A stretch of DNA of 45,024 bases. It comes from Eubacterium sp. (lineage in GTDB: Bacteria > Bacillota_A > Clostridia > Peptostreptococcales > Anaerovoracaceae). Positions within the stretch are counted from its first letter, which is position 1. Every line of letters begins with the position of its first letter. The stretch covers positions 1-45,024 of the forward strand of contig JAFOML010000016.1 of the NCBI GenBank assembly GCA_017425345.1. Reading direction: 5' to 3'. The notes beneath the pieces are model-generated. The model had not been told where the DNA came from. It did no database searches and saw only the letters and a program-made list of their open reading frames with translations. Of the stretch, positions 37,625 through 45,024 are shown piece after piece. The translations under genes and the position numbers were made by a program.

Positions 37625-39070
37625 ATGAATTCTAAAAAAGTAACGGCATTCATACTGATGATCACCTTACTCCTTTCCACATTTCTTCTCTCCGCCTGCA
37701 CGAAAAAGGAGGAAGAACCGGTCAAGACACAGGACGATATCAACCAGGAGATCGATTCCAAACTGGAGGCCTACAAGACCGATCTTATAGATTCCGCAGA
37801 GTCCATGAAGAACAACGATGATGTGAGAGATTATCTGATCAACTGGGCCAAGACCAAGAGCGTCTCTTACCGGACGGATGACAGTGGAAATGTCATTATG
37901 GGAAGAAAAGCTTCCAAGGGATATGAGGATGCCGACCCGGTCATCATCGTCTGTCCGTACGATGCCGAACAGTTCCAGGCATACGTATATCCGGCAGCGA
38001 TGGCTCTTTACATCATCAAAAATAACGAAGGATCCGGAAAGCTCCGTATCGTTTTCACACCGGAAACAAGGCACCATTTCGAAGGGATCCACGATCTGAG
38101 CGATTCCTGGTTCAAGGGTCATGCCAAGGTCTTTACGCTGAACGCATCGAAGAAAGGCATGATCTCCCTCGCCAGCGGCGCAGGCTCCACATACCGTTTC
38201 ACACAGAAAATCTCCAGGACCAAACCGAGCTATACCACAGCCTATAAGATCCGTTATAAGAATCTTCCGTCCGGTCAGCCGGACAGCAAGCTGGAAGAGC
38301 AGATCAATCCGGTAACGCGTCTGAATACCCTTCTGGCAACCCTTAAGAACAAGAATATTGCTTACGAAGTAGCATCCTTCCGCGGCGGAACCAGCGATGT
38401 TCTGTATGCGACCTCCGCGACCCTGAAGATCGTGATCGATCCGAACAAGGAAGCAGCCTTCATCGAATATATGACGTCGCTTTCCGAGAGCTTTCAGGAA
38501 AACTATGGTAAGGACTATCCGGACGCCGCGCTGACGTTCAAGAAGATCGACACCCCTAAGAATGTCATTCAGAAGAACGATACCGGACAGCTGGTCGGCT
38601 TTGTCTACACGCTTCTTCACGGCATCTATCAGGAAGCCGAAGACGGGACTCCGCTCGCTTTTGTCAACGTATCGTCCATCAGAACCGATAACAATACCGC
38701 TGTCATCGAATCCTGCGCAGCAAGTCTGGACGAGACTGTGCTGAAGGAGATCGATACCGACGAGAAAACGCTCTGCAGTCTCTCAAACGTCAAGTATAAG
38801 AAGACTTCGTCGATTCCCGCCTGGAACAGCGGTGAAGAAAATCATGGTTTTTCCAGCGCGTTTATAAACGCTTTTATCGCAGGCACAGACAAGAATCTGA
38901 CCTACCTCGATTCCGTAGCGCCGACACAGGCCACTTTCGTGCAGGAGAAAAACCCGAAGGCAAATATCATCAACATCACGCTGAATGATAATGTCCTGAG
39001 TGACTGCACCAAGGCCGTTGTCCGCTACATGATGGACAACAAGGCTCCGGCAGAAACGGACGCCGAATGA
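37625..39070 (+). CDS. Lipoprotein related to PepD (M20C aminoacyl-histidine dipeptidase), metal ligands lost
   Basis: 481 residues from the ATG at 37625 (AAAGGAG upstream). Signal peptide with hydrophobic core at residues 7-20 and lipobox LSAC, giving Cys25 as lipid anchor. The rest follows the PepD domain order: VRDYLINWAKTK, DSGNVIMGRKASKGYE, then the place of the ligand motif GHLDMV reads CPYDAE (Pro111), TEEAG reads TPETR (Pro146), NTDSEEEG reads TLNASKKG (Asn173). The final histidine motif is not recognisable. Later GGTSDVLYATSATL matches the PepD GGT...R-type loop. Predicted exported, membrane-anchored pseudo-peptidase; function unknown. It ends four bases from the convergent metH stop. 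Confidence 0.75.
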   Translation: MNSKKVTAFILMITLLLSTFLLSACTKKEEEPVKTQDDINQEIDSKLEAYKTDLIDSAESMKNNDDVRDYLINWAKTKSVSYRTDDSGNVIMGRKASKGYEDADPVIIVCPYDAEQFQAYVYPAAMALYIIKNNEGSGKLRIVFTPETRHHFEGIHDLSDSWFKGHAKVFTLNASKKGMISLASGAGSTYRFTQKISRTKPSYTTAYKIRYKNLPSGQPDSKLEEQINPVTRLNTLLATLKNKNIAYEVASFRGGTSDVLYATSATLKIVIDPNKEAAFIEYMTSLSESFQENYGKDYPDAALTFKKIDTPKNVIQKNDTGQLVGFVYTLLHGIYQEAEDGTPLAFVNVSSIRTDNNTAVIESCAASLDETVLKEIDTDEKTLCSLSNVKYKKTSSIPAWNSGEENHGFSSAFINAFIAGTDKNLTYLDSVAPTQATFVQEKNPKANIINITLNDNVLSDCTKAVVRYMMDNKAPAETDAE

Positions 39071-39074
39071 CGGT

Positions 39075-41456
39075 TCAGTCAAGCACATCCTTTGCTGCAG
39101 CCACAGATGCCATCGCATCTTTCACATAATAGTCCGCGCCGATCGACCGGGAGAACTCTTCGGTCAGAACGGCTCCGCCGGTCATGATCCGGCAGGCAGG
39201 CGCATACTCATGGAGGAGACGGATCGTTTCCTCCATGTTTTTTAATGTCGTGGTCATCAGGGCGGAAAGACCAACCAGCTGGATATTCTCCTGCCGCACG
39301 GCATTGACGATCCGCTCGTGTTCCACGTCTTTCCCGAGATCGATAATCTCGTAGCCGTAGTTATCCAGGATCACGCGCACGATATTCTTTCCGATATCGT
39401 GAATGTCGCCTTTTACGGTCGCGATCACGATCTTTCCCTTGGATGCAGTTCCTGAGGACGAACCGGCAAGGCTGTTCTTGATCTCCTCAAAGGCGATCTG
39501 CGCCGTGCTTGCGCTGAGGACCAGCTGCGGAATAAAGATCTTTCCTTTCTCAAAATCCTTTCCGGTCTGATCCAGAACCGGGATCAGCTCCTCATTGACG
39601 ATCGCAAGCGGTTCCCGGGTCTTGAGCTCCTCCAGCACCGCTTCCCGGCACTGGGTCTTCAGGCCGTTTACGATACTGTATGCCAGAGCGCTCTTTGGCC
39701 CCTCTTCCGTTTTCCTGACCGGCGCCGCAGCCGCAGTCTGTGTTTCCGGCGCCCAATCCTGATACCGGGGCACGAAAACGCGCGCATCCCGGTCGATCCC
39801 CATGATCAGCTTATACACGTCGATCGCCTGGACCATGCCCGGAGCTCCCGGATTGATGATCGGAAGATCAAGACCGCAGGTCAGCGCCATCTGCAGGAAG
39901 TTCTGATTGATGACCGGTCTTGCCGGAAGACCGAACGAGATGTTGGAAACACCGAGCGTCGTGGCAAGACCCATCTCACTCTTAACGCGGCGGATCGCCG
40001 CAAGTGTATTCGAAGCATTCTCCTGCTCGGCAGAAACCGTCAGGGTCAGGCAGTCGATGATCATACGGTTGCGCGGGATTCCGAGAGCCTCTGCCCTGCC
40101 CACGATGCGCTTTGCGATCTCGATCCGCTTCTCTGTCGTTTTAGGAATCCCATCCTCGTCAAGTGTCAGACCGATCACGTTCGCTCCATATTTCGCCGCA
40201 AGCGGCAGAATGCTGCTCATCGAACGCTCTTCCCCGTTCGCGGAGTTGATGATCGGACGTCCGCAGTAGATCCGAAGCGCTGCCGCAAGGACCTCCGGGC
40301 TTCCGGAATCGATCTGCAGCGGCGCGGTAACACTTCCCTGCAGCCTCTTTATTATGTTTACAATAACTTCTTTCTCGTCTATTCCCGGAACACCGGCATT
40401 TACATCCAGTATCTCCGCGCCTTCATCGATCTCCTTGACGGCCATATCCAGAACATAGTCCAGATCTCCAGCGGCGATCGCAGCTTTCAGCTTCTTCTTT
40501 CCGGTCGGATTGATCCGCTCTCCGATGATCCTCGGCTGATCGACGATCACGACCTGCTCCGGCGAGCAGACAGCAAGCGGAATCTCCGGGTTCTGCGGAC
40601 AGAAAACGGCATCCCGGAAGTGCTTCCGGAGACTTTTGATAAACTCCGGCGTGGTGCCGCAGCATCCGCCGACGAACCTCGCTCCGTAAGGGATCATGGT
40701 CGTCATGATCTCCCCGAATTCCTCCGCACTTATCGTATACTCGCCCGTTGCCGGATCCGGAAGGCCGGCATTCGGCTTAACGACGATCGGCAGCGTTGTC
40801 CAGCGGGACAGCTCCTCGATCAGCGGCGGAAACTCTGCCGGTCCGAGACTGCAGTTGATGCCGATCGCATCCGCTCCAAGGCCCTCCAGGGTCAGCGCCA
40901 TGGAGGGAATGCAGGTACCCGTGAAGGTGCGGTGATTCTCTTCAAACGTCATCGTGCAGAGCACCGGACGGGAAGAATTCTCCTTCGCCGCGAGCAGCGC
41001 AGCCCGCATCTCATAGAGATCTGTCATCGTCTCGATCACGATCAGATCCGTCCCTTCTCCGGCCAGGATCTGTTCTTTAAACATGTCATAGGCTTCTTCA
41101 AACGGCAGATCTCCGTTGGGTTCTACCAGTCTGCCGATGGGACCGATATCCTGCGCGATCCGGACAGAAGTGCCTTCTGCCGCCGCGCGCGCGTTCGAGA
41201 CTGCTGCCTCGATGACCTCCTGCACAGAGGAGCCGCTGCCCTCAAACTTATACCGGTTGGTACTGAAGGTGCAGGTATAGATCACATCGGAGCCAGCCTC
41301 AATATACTGGCGCTGAATGCCCTGTACCACCTCCGGGTGCGTTAGGTTCAGAAGCTCGGGCCATCGCCCGGGCTCTACCCCGCTTTTCTGCAGCATGGTT
41401 CCGAAACCCCCGTCAAGAAATACGAAACCATCTGTAAACAGTTCATGCAGTTTCAA
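39075..41456 (-). CDS. metH: Cobalamin-dependent methionine synthase, three-domain form
   Basis: 793 residues. Homocysteine-binding domain (LDGGFGTMLQ, zinc cysteines in NCSLGP and GGCCGTTP), methyl-THF/pterin-binding domain from about residue 310 (IIGERINPTGKKKLKAA, QIDSGSPEVL), a cap, and a B12-binding domain with DIHDIGKNIV that supplies the histidine axial ligand. The AdoMet reactivation domain of full MetH is absent, as in many clostridia where it is a separate gene; no such gene is here. Start codon is TTG with AGGAG 8 bases upstream; the nearest ATG is out of frame. Follows metF. Confidence 0.93.
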   Translation of the reverse strand: MKLHELFTDGFVFLDGGFGTMLQKSGVEPGRWPELLNLTHPEVVQGIQRQYIEAGSDVIYTCTFSTNRYKFEGSGSSVQEVIEAAVSNARAAAEGTSVRIAQDIGPIGRLVEPNGDLPFEEAYDMFKEQILAGEGTDLIVIETMTDLYEMRAALLAAKENSSRPVLCTMTFEENHRTFTGTCIPSMALTLEGLGADAIGINCSLGPAEFPPLIEELSRWTTLPIVVKPNAGLPDPATGEYTISAEEFGEIMTTMIPYGARFVGGCCGTTPEFIKSLRKHFRDAVFCPQNPEIPLAVCSPEQVVIVDQPRIIGERINPTGKKKLKAAIAAGDLDYVLDMAVKEIDEGAEILDVNAGVPGIDEKEVIVNIIKRLQGSVTAPLQIDSGSPEVLAAALRIYCGRPIINSANGEERSMSSILPLAAKYGANVIGLTLDEDGIPKTTEKRIEIAKRIVGRAEALGIPRNRMIIDCLTLTVSAEQENASNTLAAIRRVKSEMGLATTLGVSNISFGLPARPVINQNFLQMALTCGLDLPIINPGAPGMVQAIDVYKLIMGIDRDARVFVPRYQDWAPETQTAAAAPVRKTEEGPKSALAYSIVNGLKTQCREAVLEELKTREPLAIVNEELIPVLDQTGKDFEKGKIFIPQLVLSASTAQIAFEEIKNSLAGSSSGTASKGKIVIATVKGDIHDIGKNIVRVILDNYGYEIIDLGKDVEHERIVNAVRQENIQLVGLSALMTTTLKNMEETIRLLHEYAPACRIMTGGAVLTEEFSRSIGADYYVKDAMASVAAAKDVLD

Positions 41457-41476
41457 TTGCTTTTCTCCTTTTTTCT

Positions 41477-42343
41477 TTAGAACAAAGTCTTTACATTCAA
41501 GCTGATCCTCTTGGCGATCAGCGGATTATTCATCGTATAGAGATGGATCCCGTCGACCTCATGCGACAGGAGGTCCACGATCTGGTTGGTGGCATAGGCG
41601 ATCCCGGCATCGCGCATCGCTTCCGGTCTTCGTTCATAGCGCTGCATCATCTTGGTGAACTTGGGAGGCAGGCTTGCGCCGCAGAGCGACACCATGCGTT
41701 CGATCTGCTTTTTGTTGACGACCGGCATGATTCCGGCTTCGATCGGGACGGTGATTCCGGCGATGCGGGCTTTGTCCAAAAAGTCATAAAACATCGCGTT
41801 GTCAAAGAACAGCTGCGACACCAGATGCTCCGCGCCGGCGTCCACCTTCTTCTTCAGGTTCAGGATGTCCTCGACCACCGTGACGCTGGCCGGATGAGCC
41901 TCCGGATAACAGGCCGCGGAGAGGCCAAAGTCGTAGCCCTTCGACCGGATGTATGTGATCAGGTCACTCGCATGGGCAAAATCGTACTTTCGCGGCACAT
42001 CCGGAACGACATCCCCCCGCAGGGCCAGAATATTCTCTATGCCGTTGTCTTCGAGCCGTTTCAGCATGATATCGATTTCTTCGAAGGAGGAGTTCACGCA
42101 CGTCAGATGCGCCGCGGACTCCAGACCCCACCGGCTTTTGATAGTAGAAGCGATCTCACACGTCTTGTTGTCAGCGAGGCTCCCGCTCGCTCCGTACGTG
42201 ACGCTGATAAAGTCCGGTTCCAGATTATGCAGCTCCTCGATGGTATCGTAGATCGTATCGATGTCATCGTTCCGCTTGGGCGGAAAGATCTCGAATGAAA
42301 AAACCGTATGCTCTGCGGTAAACAGATCTTTAATCTTACTCAC
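41477..42343 (-). CDS. metF: Methylenetetrahydrofolate reductase
   Basis: 288 residues. Flavoenzyme producing 5-methyl-THF for MetH. Barrel signatures FSFEIFPPKR (residues 15-24), SVTYGASGS, ILALRGD and SQLFFDNAMFYDFLD. GTG start, six bases after GAGG; this ribosome site overlaps the stop codon of the GH25 gene, so the two are translationally coupled. Twenty bases before metH. Confidence 0.94.
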   Translation of the reverse strand: MSKIKDLFTAEHTVFSFEIFPPKRNDDIDTIYDTIEELHNLEPDFISVTYGASGSLADNKTCEIASTIKSRWGLESAAHLTCVNSSFEEIDIMLKRLEDNGIENILALRGDVVPDVPRKYDFAHASDLITYIRSKGYDFGLSAACYPEAHPASVTVVEDILNLKKKVDAGAEHLVSQLFFDNAMFYDFLDKARIAGITVPIEAGIMPVVNKKQIERMVSLCGASLPPKFTKMMQRYERRPEAMRDAGIAYATNQIVDLLSHEVDGIHLYTMNNPLIAKRISLNVKTLF

Positions 42344-42351
42344 GTGTCACC

Positions 42352-43419
42352 TCAATTCTTTTCTGAAAACTGGATGTTCAGGTCGACCTTCTTCCGGATT
42401 CCTTTGACCTTTCCCTTTTCACTGTACTGCCACATGGTGTAGCTGCCTGCGTAGTCCGAGTGATCGGTATAATGAGCCAGCCAGGTCGGGTACTGTTCCA
42501 GGTATTCTTTTTCAATGCTCTCCGAGAACCAGGTCGGATTACCATAGATCATCGCCGGATAGCCGTTCTGCTCGACGATGGAGCAGAATGCGTCTGCAGC
42601 CCTGGTCCGCTGGTGCGCGGAAAGGTCGCTGATGCGGTCGCCTTCCAGATACTCCATATCATAAGCGATCGGCAGGGAAATGCCCTTTCCTCTGACGTGC
42701 CGGATCACGTACTTGGCCTCTTCTACGGCCTCATCGACGTTCCTGGCCTGAGAGAAGAAGTAGACGCCCACGTCCAGCCCGGCCTCCTTAGCTCCGTTAA
42801 GGTTCTTCTTAAACTGATCATCCATGCGGATCTCACCGTCGGTTATGCTTCGGTAACCGACGCGGATCATGGCGAACTCGATGCCATCTGCAGCGACGGC
42901 TTCCCAGTCGATGTCGCCCTGAAATACGGAGACATCGATGCCTGCGCGGGATGTGAATGCATTATCCTCGTAATAGATGCGACCATCTTCTTTATAGAAA
43001 GCATCTTCCGTGTATGTATTGCCGAGCAGCTCCTGCTTCTCGCCGAGGCCAGCGTACTGTCCCAGAACGACATGCGTGATGCAGAACAGAAAGATTCCCG
43101 CTACCGCTGCTGCTACGCAGAACACGTAGAGCGCCGCGCGGTGCTCCGTCAGAATGACTCTGGCAAAAGCCAGAAGCCGCGCGGGGATCCCGGCCTTTTT
43201 CTTTCTGCCCTTCTTCTTTTTCCGGGCTTCTCTTCGCTTACCGGCATCGGTAACCGGCTTTTTCTTTTTCGCAGCTGCCGACTTGCCTCCGCTCTTCCTT
43301 CCGGAAGTGCTCTTCCCCGCAGAACGCCTGGTGTTTCTGCTTCCGGACGCGCGTGTTTTTCCGGAGGCCGTACTTCGTGATGTTTTCTTTTTCGATGTCT
43401 TATCCGGTTGTATCCTCAT
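42352..43419 (-). CDS. Membrane-anchored GH25 (lysozyme-like) glycosyl hydrolase
   Basis: 355 residues: a strongly basic, Ser/Lys/Arg-rich cytoplasmic region (1-90), one membrane segment (about 96-119), then a GH25 domain from residue 158 (AGIDVSVFQGDIDW, FAMIRVGYRS, AYDMEYLEGD, with the expected catalytic acids) ending in TMWQYSEKGKVKGI. Predicted type II membrane muramidase acting on peptidoglycan outside the cell. The start is uncertain: ATG at 43419 has no good ribosome site and a TTG at 43449 is also in frame. Eight bases before metF. Confidence 0.82.
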   Translation of the reverse strand: MRIQPDKTSKKKTSRSTASGKTRASGSRNTRRSAGKSTSGRKSGGKSAAAKKKKPVTDAGKRREARKKKKGRKKKAGIPARLLAFARVILTEHRAALYVFCVAAAVAGIFLFCITHVVLGQYAGLGEKQELLGNTYTEDAFYKEDGRIYYEDNAFTSRAGIDVSVFQGDIDWEAVAADGIEFAMIRVGYRSITDGEIRMDDQFKKNLNGAKEAGLDVGVYFFSQARNVDEAVEEAKYVIRHVRGKGISLPIAYDMEYLEGDRISDLSAHQRTRAADAFCSIVEQNGYPAMIYGNPTWFSESIEKEYLEQYPTWLAHYTDHSDYAGSYTMWQYSEKGKVKGIRKKVDLNIQFSEKN

Positions 43420-43486
43420 ACCGTTTATGGTACCACAACAGTTGTGCAATTTCCATAATGAATGAAACGAAAATTTGTGAATTGCG

Positions 43487-43515
43487 TTGAAACAGACTGC
43501 CGCATATGATATAAT
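43487..43515 (+). promoter_or_regulatory. Sigma-A promoter of the small plus-strand unit
   Basis: TTGAAA (43487-43492), 17-base spacer, TATAAT (43510-43515) with TGA extension. The divergent GH25 gene starts about 70 bases to the left. Confidence 0.8.
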
Positions 43516-43526
43516 CCGTATGATAT
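43505..43526 (+). repeat. Direct repeat TATGATAT over the promoter, possible operator
   Basis: TATGATAT occurs at 43505-43512 and 43519-43526, spaced 14 bases start to start. The copies overlap the -10 box and the likely transcription start, the usual place for a repressor site. Confidence 0.4.
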
Positions 43527-43543
43527 CAGAAACGAGGTATGCT

Positions 43544-43768
43544 ATGGTATTTAGTCATGAATTACTGAGGATCTACGATCGGAAGATCGCATCCGGAGAG
43601 ATCACATTCTCCAGGAGTGGCATTAACCGCAACGATTTTACAAGACTTTGCATCGATCCGGAATACGTGATCAGTGAAGATGCGCTGCGGCTGATCTGCG
43701 AGAAGATGCCCCTTACGGAGGAAGAAATACAGCGGCTTTACGATGCCGCAGGATATGACAGGAGGTAA
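43544..43768 (+). CDS. Small protein with helix-turn-helix-like features, unknown
   Basis: 74 residues from the ATG at 43544 (GAGGT five bases upstream, about 22 bases after the predicted transcription start). An in-frame codon at 43487 cannot be the start because it is the -35 box. The sequence ISEDALRLICEKMPLTEEEIQRLYDAAGY resembles the second half of XRE/lambda-repressor-type DNA-binding proteins (LTEEE...AAGY), preceded by RSGINRNDFTRLC, which fits a short helix-turn-helix. No family name is recognised; autoregulation at the repeats over its promoter is a guess. Confidence 0.65.
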   Translation: MVFSHELLRIYDRKIASGEITFSRSGINRNDFTRLCIDPEYVISEDALRLICEKMPLTEEEIQRLYDAAGYDRR

Positions 43769-43773
43769 ACCCT

Positions 43774-43881
43774 ATGAAGGCAAGTAAAAAGTGGACGATT
43801 TTCAGTATCTGCGCTGTTGCGGCAATCATTCTGTGCGCGGCATATATGGAGCTGGATGAGGCTGAAAAAGAAGAGATCTAG
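43774..43881 (+). CDS. 35-residue single-span membrane peptide
   Basis: Begins MKASKKWTIFSICAVAAI, one hydrophobic helix (about residues 8-24), then an acidic tail (ELDEAEKEEI). GGAGG lies 8 bases before the ATG and overlaps the end of the preceding gene, so translation is coupled. A terminator follows directly. Small size and basic-in, acidic-out pattern suggest a membrane micropeptide; function unknown. Confidence 0.7.
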   Translation: MKASKKWTIFSICAVAAIILCAAYMELDEAEKEEI

Positions 43882-43890
43882 CATAGTGGA

Positions 43891-43919
43891 AACCGCCGGC
43901 GGGGGCCGGCGGTTTTTGT
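43891..43919 (+). terminator. Intrinsic terminator of the small plus-strand unit
   Basis: AACCGCCGGC-GGGG-GCCGGCGGTT is a perfect 10-bp GC-rich stem followed by TTTG, ten bases after the stop of the membrane peptide. Confidence 0.9.
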
Positions 43920-43935
43920 ATGCCGCAGACTGCGG

Positions 43936-45024
43936 TCAGATGTACTTCCGTATGATTTCGGATAGAATCCGGATCGCCTGGCGAAGTTCCTCCGGAGCTG
44001 CCCAGGCATAAGAGACGCGGATCGCGTTATTCTCCGCGTAGTCATAAACATTTCCGGGGTTGAAGAGGACGCCGCGGTGGAGAGCCTCGTAAAAGATTTT
44101 GTCCATCGGAAGCTTCCCTGCGAACCGCAGCCAGATATAAAAGCCGCCGCCTGGGATGTCCCAGGTTGCAGCGGAGCCGGATTCCTTAAGGTCTCCGAAG
44201 AACTCCCGGAGCGCCTGACCCGTAGGATTATGAAAACTCGGAATGGTATATACGATTGAGTCTTTCAAATCCTTGCCCCGCAGACTTCCGTACCGCATGC
44301 CCTCCTCATCCATGGGAAGTCCGGCCATGTTCATGCCGGCAGATTGAAAGACCTGCAGTGATTTGAGATAGGTGGGCGCCTCCGTGTAGACGGTGGCTCC
44401 TCGTTTCAGCATGCAGATCGAAATCAGCTGAAGGGCCTGCAGAGAACCGCTGGTGATCAGGATATTATCCGGGGAAGTCCGGATGCCCTGCTCTCTTTCA
44501 AGATATGTGCAGAGTTCTTCCCGGAGTTCCGGCAAACCCAGCGTCCCCAAATAGTTCAGGGAATGGATCCGATCCGGCAGCTTGTTCAGGATGTCCCTCA
44601 CCAGCTCCTTCGGATACAGATCCGGTGAGAGTTCTCCCGTGCCGATCCGGATATATCCCTGCTCAAATTCCATCCGGTTGATCATCTGGATGGTCGGCCG
44701 GTTGGCCTTAAAAGGGCCGCTTTTGATATACTGATTCCAGTCTGGTGGCTGCGCCAGTCTGAGAGACCAGCTCCCTCCGGATATTCTGGTGCCCGCTGCG
44801 CCCATGCTCTCTACGATACCATAGGAAAGAAGCTCTTCCATCGCTGTCACGATGGTGCTGCGGTTCACCCCGAAGAGTTCCGAAAGCCGTCTTTGCGATG
44901 GGAGGCGTTCCCCTTCGACCCAGTCACCTTTCTGAATCTTGGCTGTCACGTACTCCACGATCTGTGAATAGATCGGGACTTTGCTCGTCCGGTCCGGTTT
45001 CCAGCTGATCTCGATCGTCTTCAT
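43936..45024 (-). CDS. MocR-type GntR/aminotransferase regulator with internal deletion
   Basis: 362 residues, against about 470 for the family. An N-terminal winged helix of the GntR type (YSQIVEYVTAKIQKG... RLPSQRRLSELFGVNRSTIV, residues 19-60) is joined to a class I aminotransferase fold (LNYLGTLGLPELREEL, TSGSLQALQL, PSFHNPTGQ to residue 270). At about residue 272 it jumps to REFFGDLKESGSAATWDIPG, the late C-terminal part (GGFYIWLRF, RVSYAWAAPEEL). The central block with the PLP-lysine (SFSK) and the Asp-x3-Tyr region is missing without breaking the frame. Probably cannot bind PLP covalently. ATG at 45024 at the window edge, ribosome site not visible. Regulated target unknown. Confidence 0.85.
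   Translation of the reverse strand: MKTIEISWKPDRTSKVPIYSQIVEYVTAKIQKGDWVEGERLPSQRRLSELFGVNRSTIVTAMEELLSYGIVESMGAAGTRISGGSWSLRLAQPPDWNQYIKSGPFKANRPTIQMINRMEFEQGYIRIGTGELSPDLYPKELVRDILNKLPDRIHSLNYLGTLGLPELREELCTYLEREQGIRTSPDNILITSGSLQALQLISICMLKRGATVYTEAPTYLKSLQVFQSAGMNMAGLPMDEEGMRYGSLRGKDLKDSIVYTIPSFHNPTGQALREFFGDLKESGSAATWDIPGGGFYIWLRFAGKLPMDKIFYEALHRGVLFNPGNVYDYAENNAIRVSYAWAAPEELRQAIRILSEIIRKYI

Noticed and set aside
43434..43446. CACAACAGTTGTG palindrome near the GH25 start
   Set aside because: Short and within the uncertain start region; no supporting copies, so not called an operator.
43487..43768. Longer 93-codon version of the small HTH-like gene
   Set aside because: Its first codon lies inside the -35 box of a consensus promoter; the ATG at 43544 has a ribosome site downstream of the predicted transcription start.
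43923..43935. CCGCAG-A-CTGCGG palindrome at the end of the MocR gene as a terminator
   Set aside because: Perfect 6-bp repeat but no T-run follows on the minus strand; left unassigned.

Overview
The window is a dense stretch of low-GC-Gram-positive-type chromosome, most likely from an anaerobic Clostridia/Lachnospiraceae-like bacterium with mid-50s GC content. Lineage signals are IreB, RuvX next to alaS, a NifS/IscU pair, an obg-rplU-rpmA block, ftsK/spoIIIE, tmcAL, an Asp23-recG-rsmD-coaD block, AGGAGG-type ribosome binding sites, and a purine pathway using separate AICAR formyltransferase and PurO-type IMP cyclohydrolase. No rRNA, tRNA, CRISPR array, insertion sequence or prophage was seen, and no gene-free gap exceeds about 160 bases. 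Nearly all genes are on the minus strand, so transcription runs right to left. Only the lipoprotein at 37.6-39.1 kb and a two-gene unit at 43.5-43.9 kb are on the plus strand.

Layout, left to right. 1-8471: de novo purine operon in the order purE-purM-purN-purO-purH(AICARFT)-purD-purL, with purL cut by the window edge. 8494-13755: ruvX, ireB, alaS, iscU, iscS. 13835-15148: a 59-aa DUF896 protein, a stand-alone Spo0A C-terminal-domain protein, and comEA. 15192-20266: a radical-SAM pair (one gene carries an extra N-terminal HD domain), obg, rpmA, rplU with a structured leader. 20392-29462: recA (with SOS box), cinA, pgsA, rimO, ftsK/spoIIIE, uppP, asd. 29609-36764: rpmF, tmcAL, a coiled-coil protein, coaD, rsmD, recG, an Asp23 protein, an M20-family protein lacking catalytic residues, rpmB. 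36918-39070: a GNAT acetyltransferase and a divergent PepD-like lipoprotein with lost metal ligands. 39075-43419: metH and metF behind a membrane-anchored GH25 lysozyme-like gene. 43544-43881: a two-gene plus-strand unit (a 74-aa helix-turn-helix-like protein and a 35-aa membrane peptide) with its own promoter and terminator. 43936-45024: a MocR-type regulator missing the middle of its aminotransferase domain.

Most genes are housekeeping: purine synthesis, translation, Fe-S assembly, recombination, cell-envelope precursors and one-carbon/methionine metabolism. The unusual content lies in the accessory genes. Two M20-peptidase relatives about 1.2 kb apart have both lost catalytic or metal-binding residues, one predicted cytoplasmic and one a lipoprotein. 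Also unusual are the HD-radical SAM fusion, the receiver-less Spo0A domain, an L27 that lacks the cleavable Firmicutes leader together with absence of the prp gene, the MocR deletion, and the small two-gene unit. Promoters matching TTGaca-16/18-TATAAT are clear upstream of alaS, the DUF896 gene, rplU, recA, asd, rpmF, rpmB, the M20 operon and the small plus-strand unit. All assignments come from reading translations and motifs; no database search was run.
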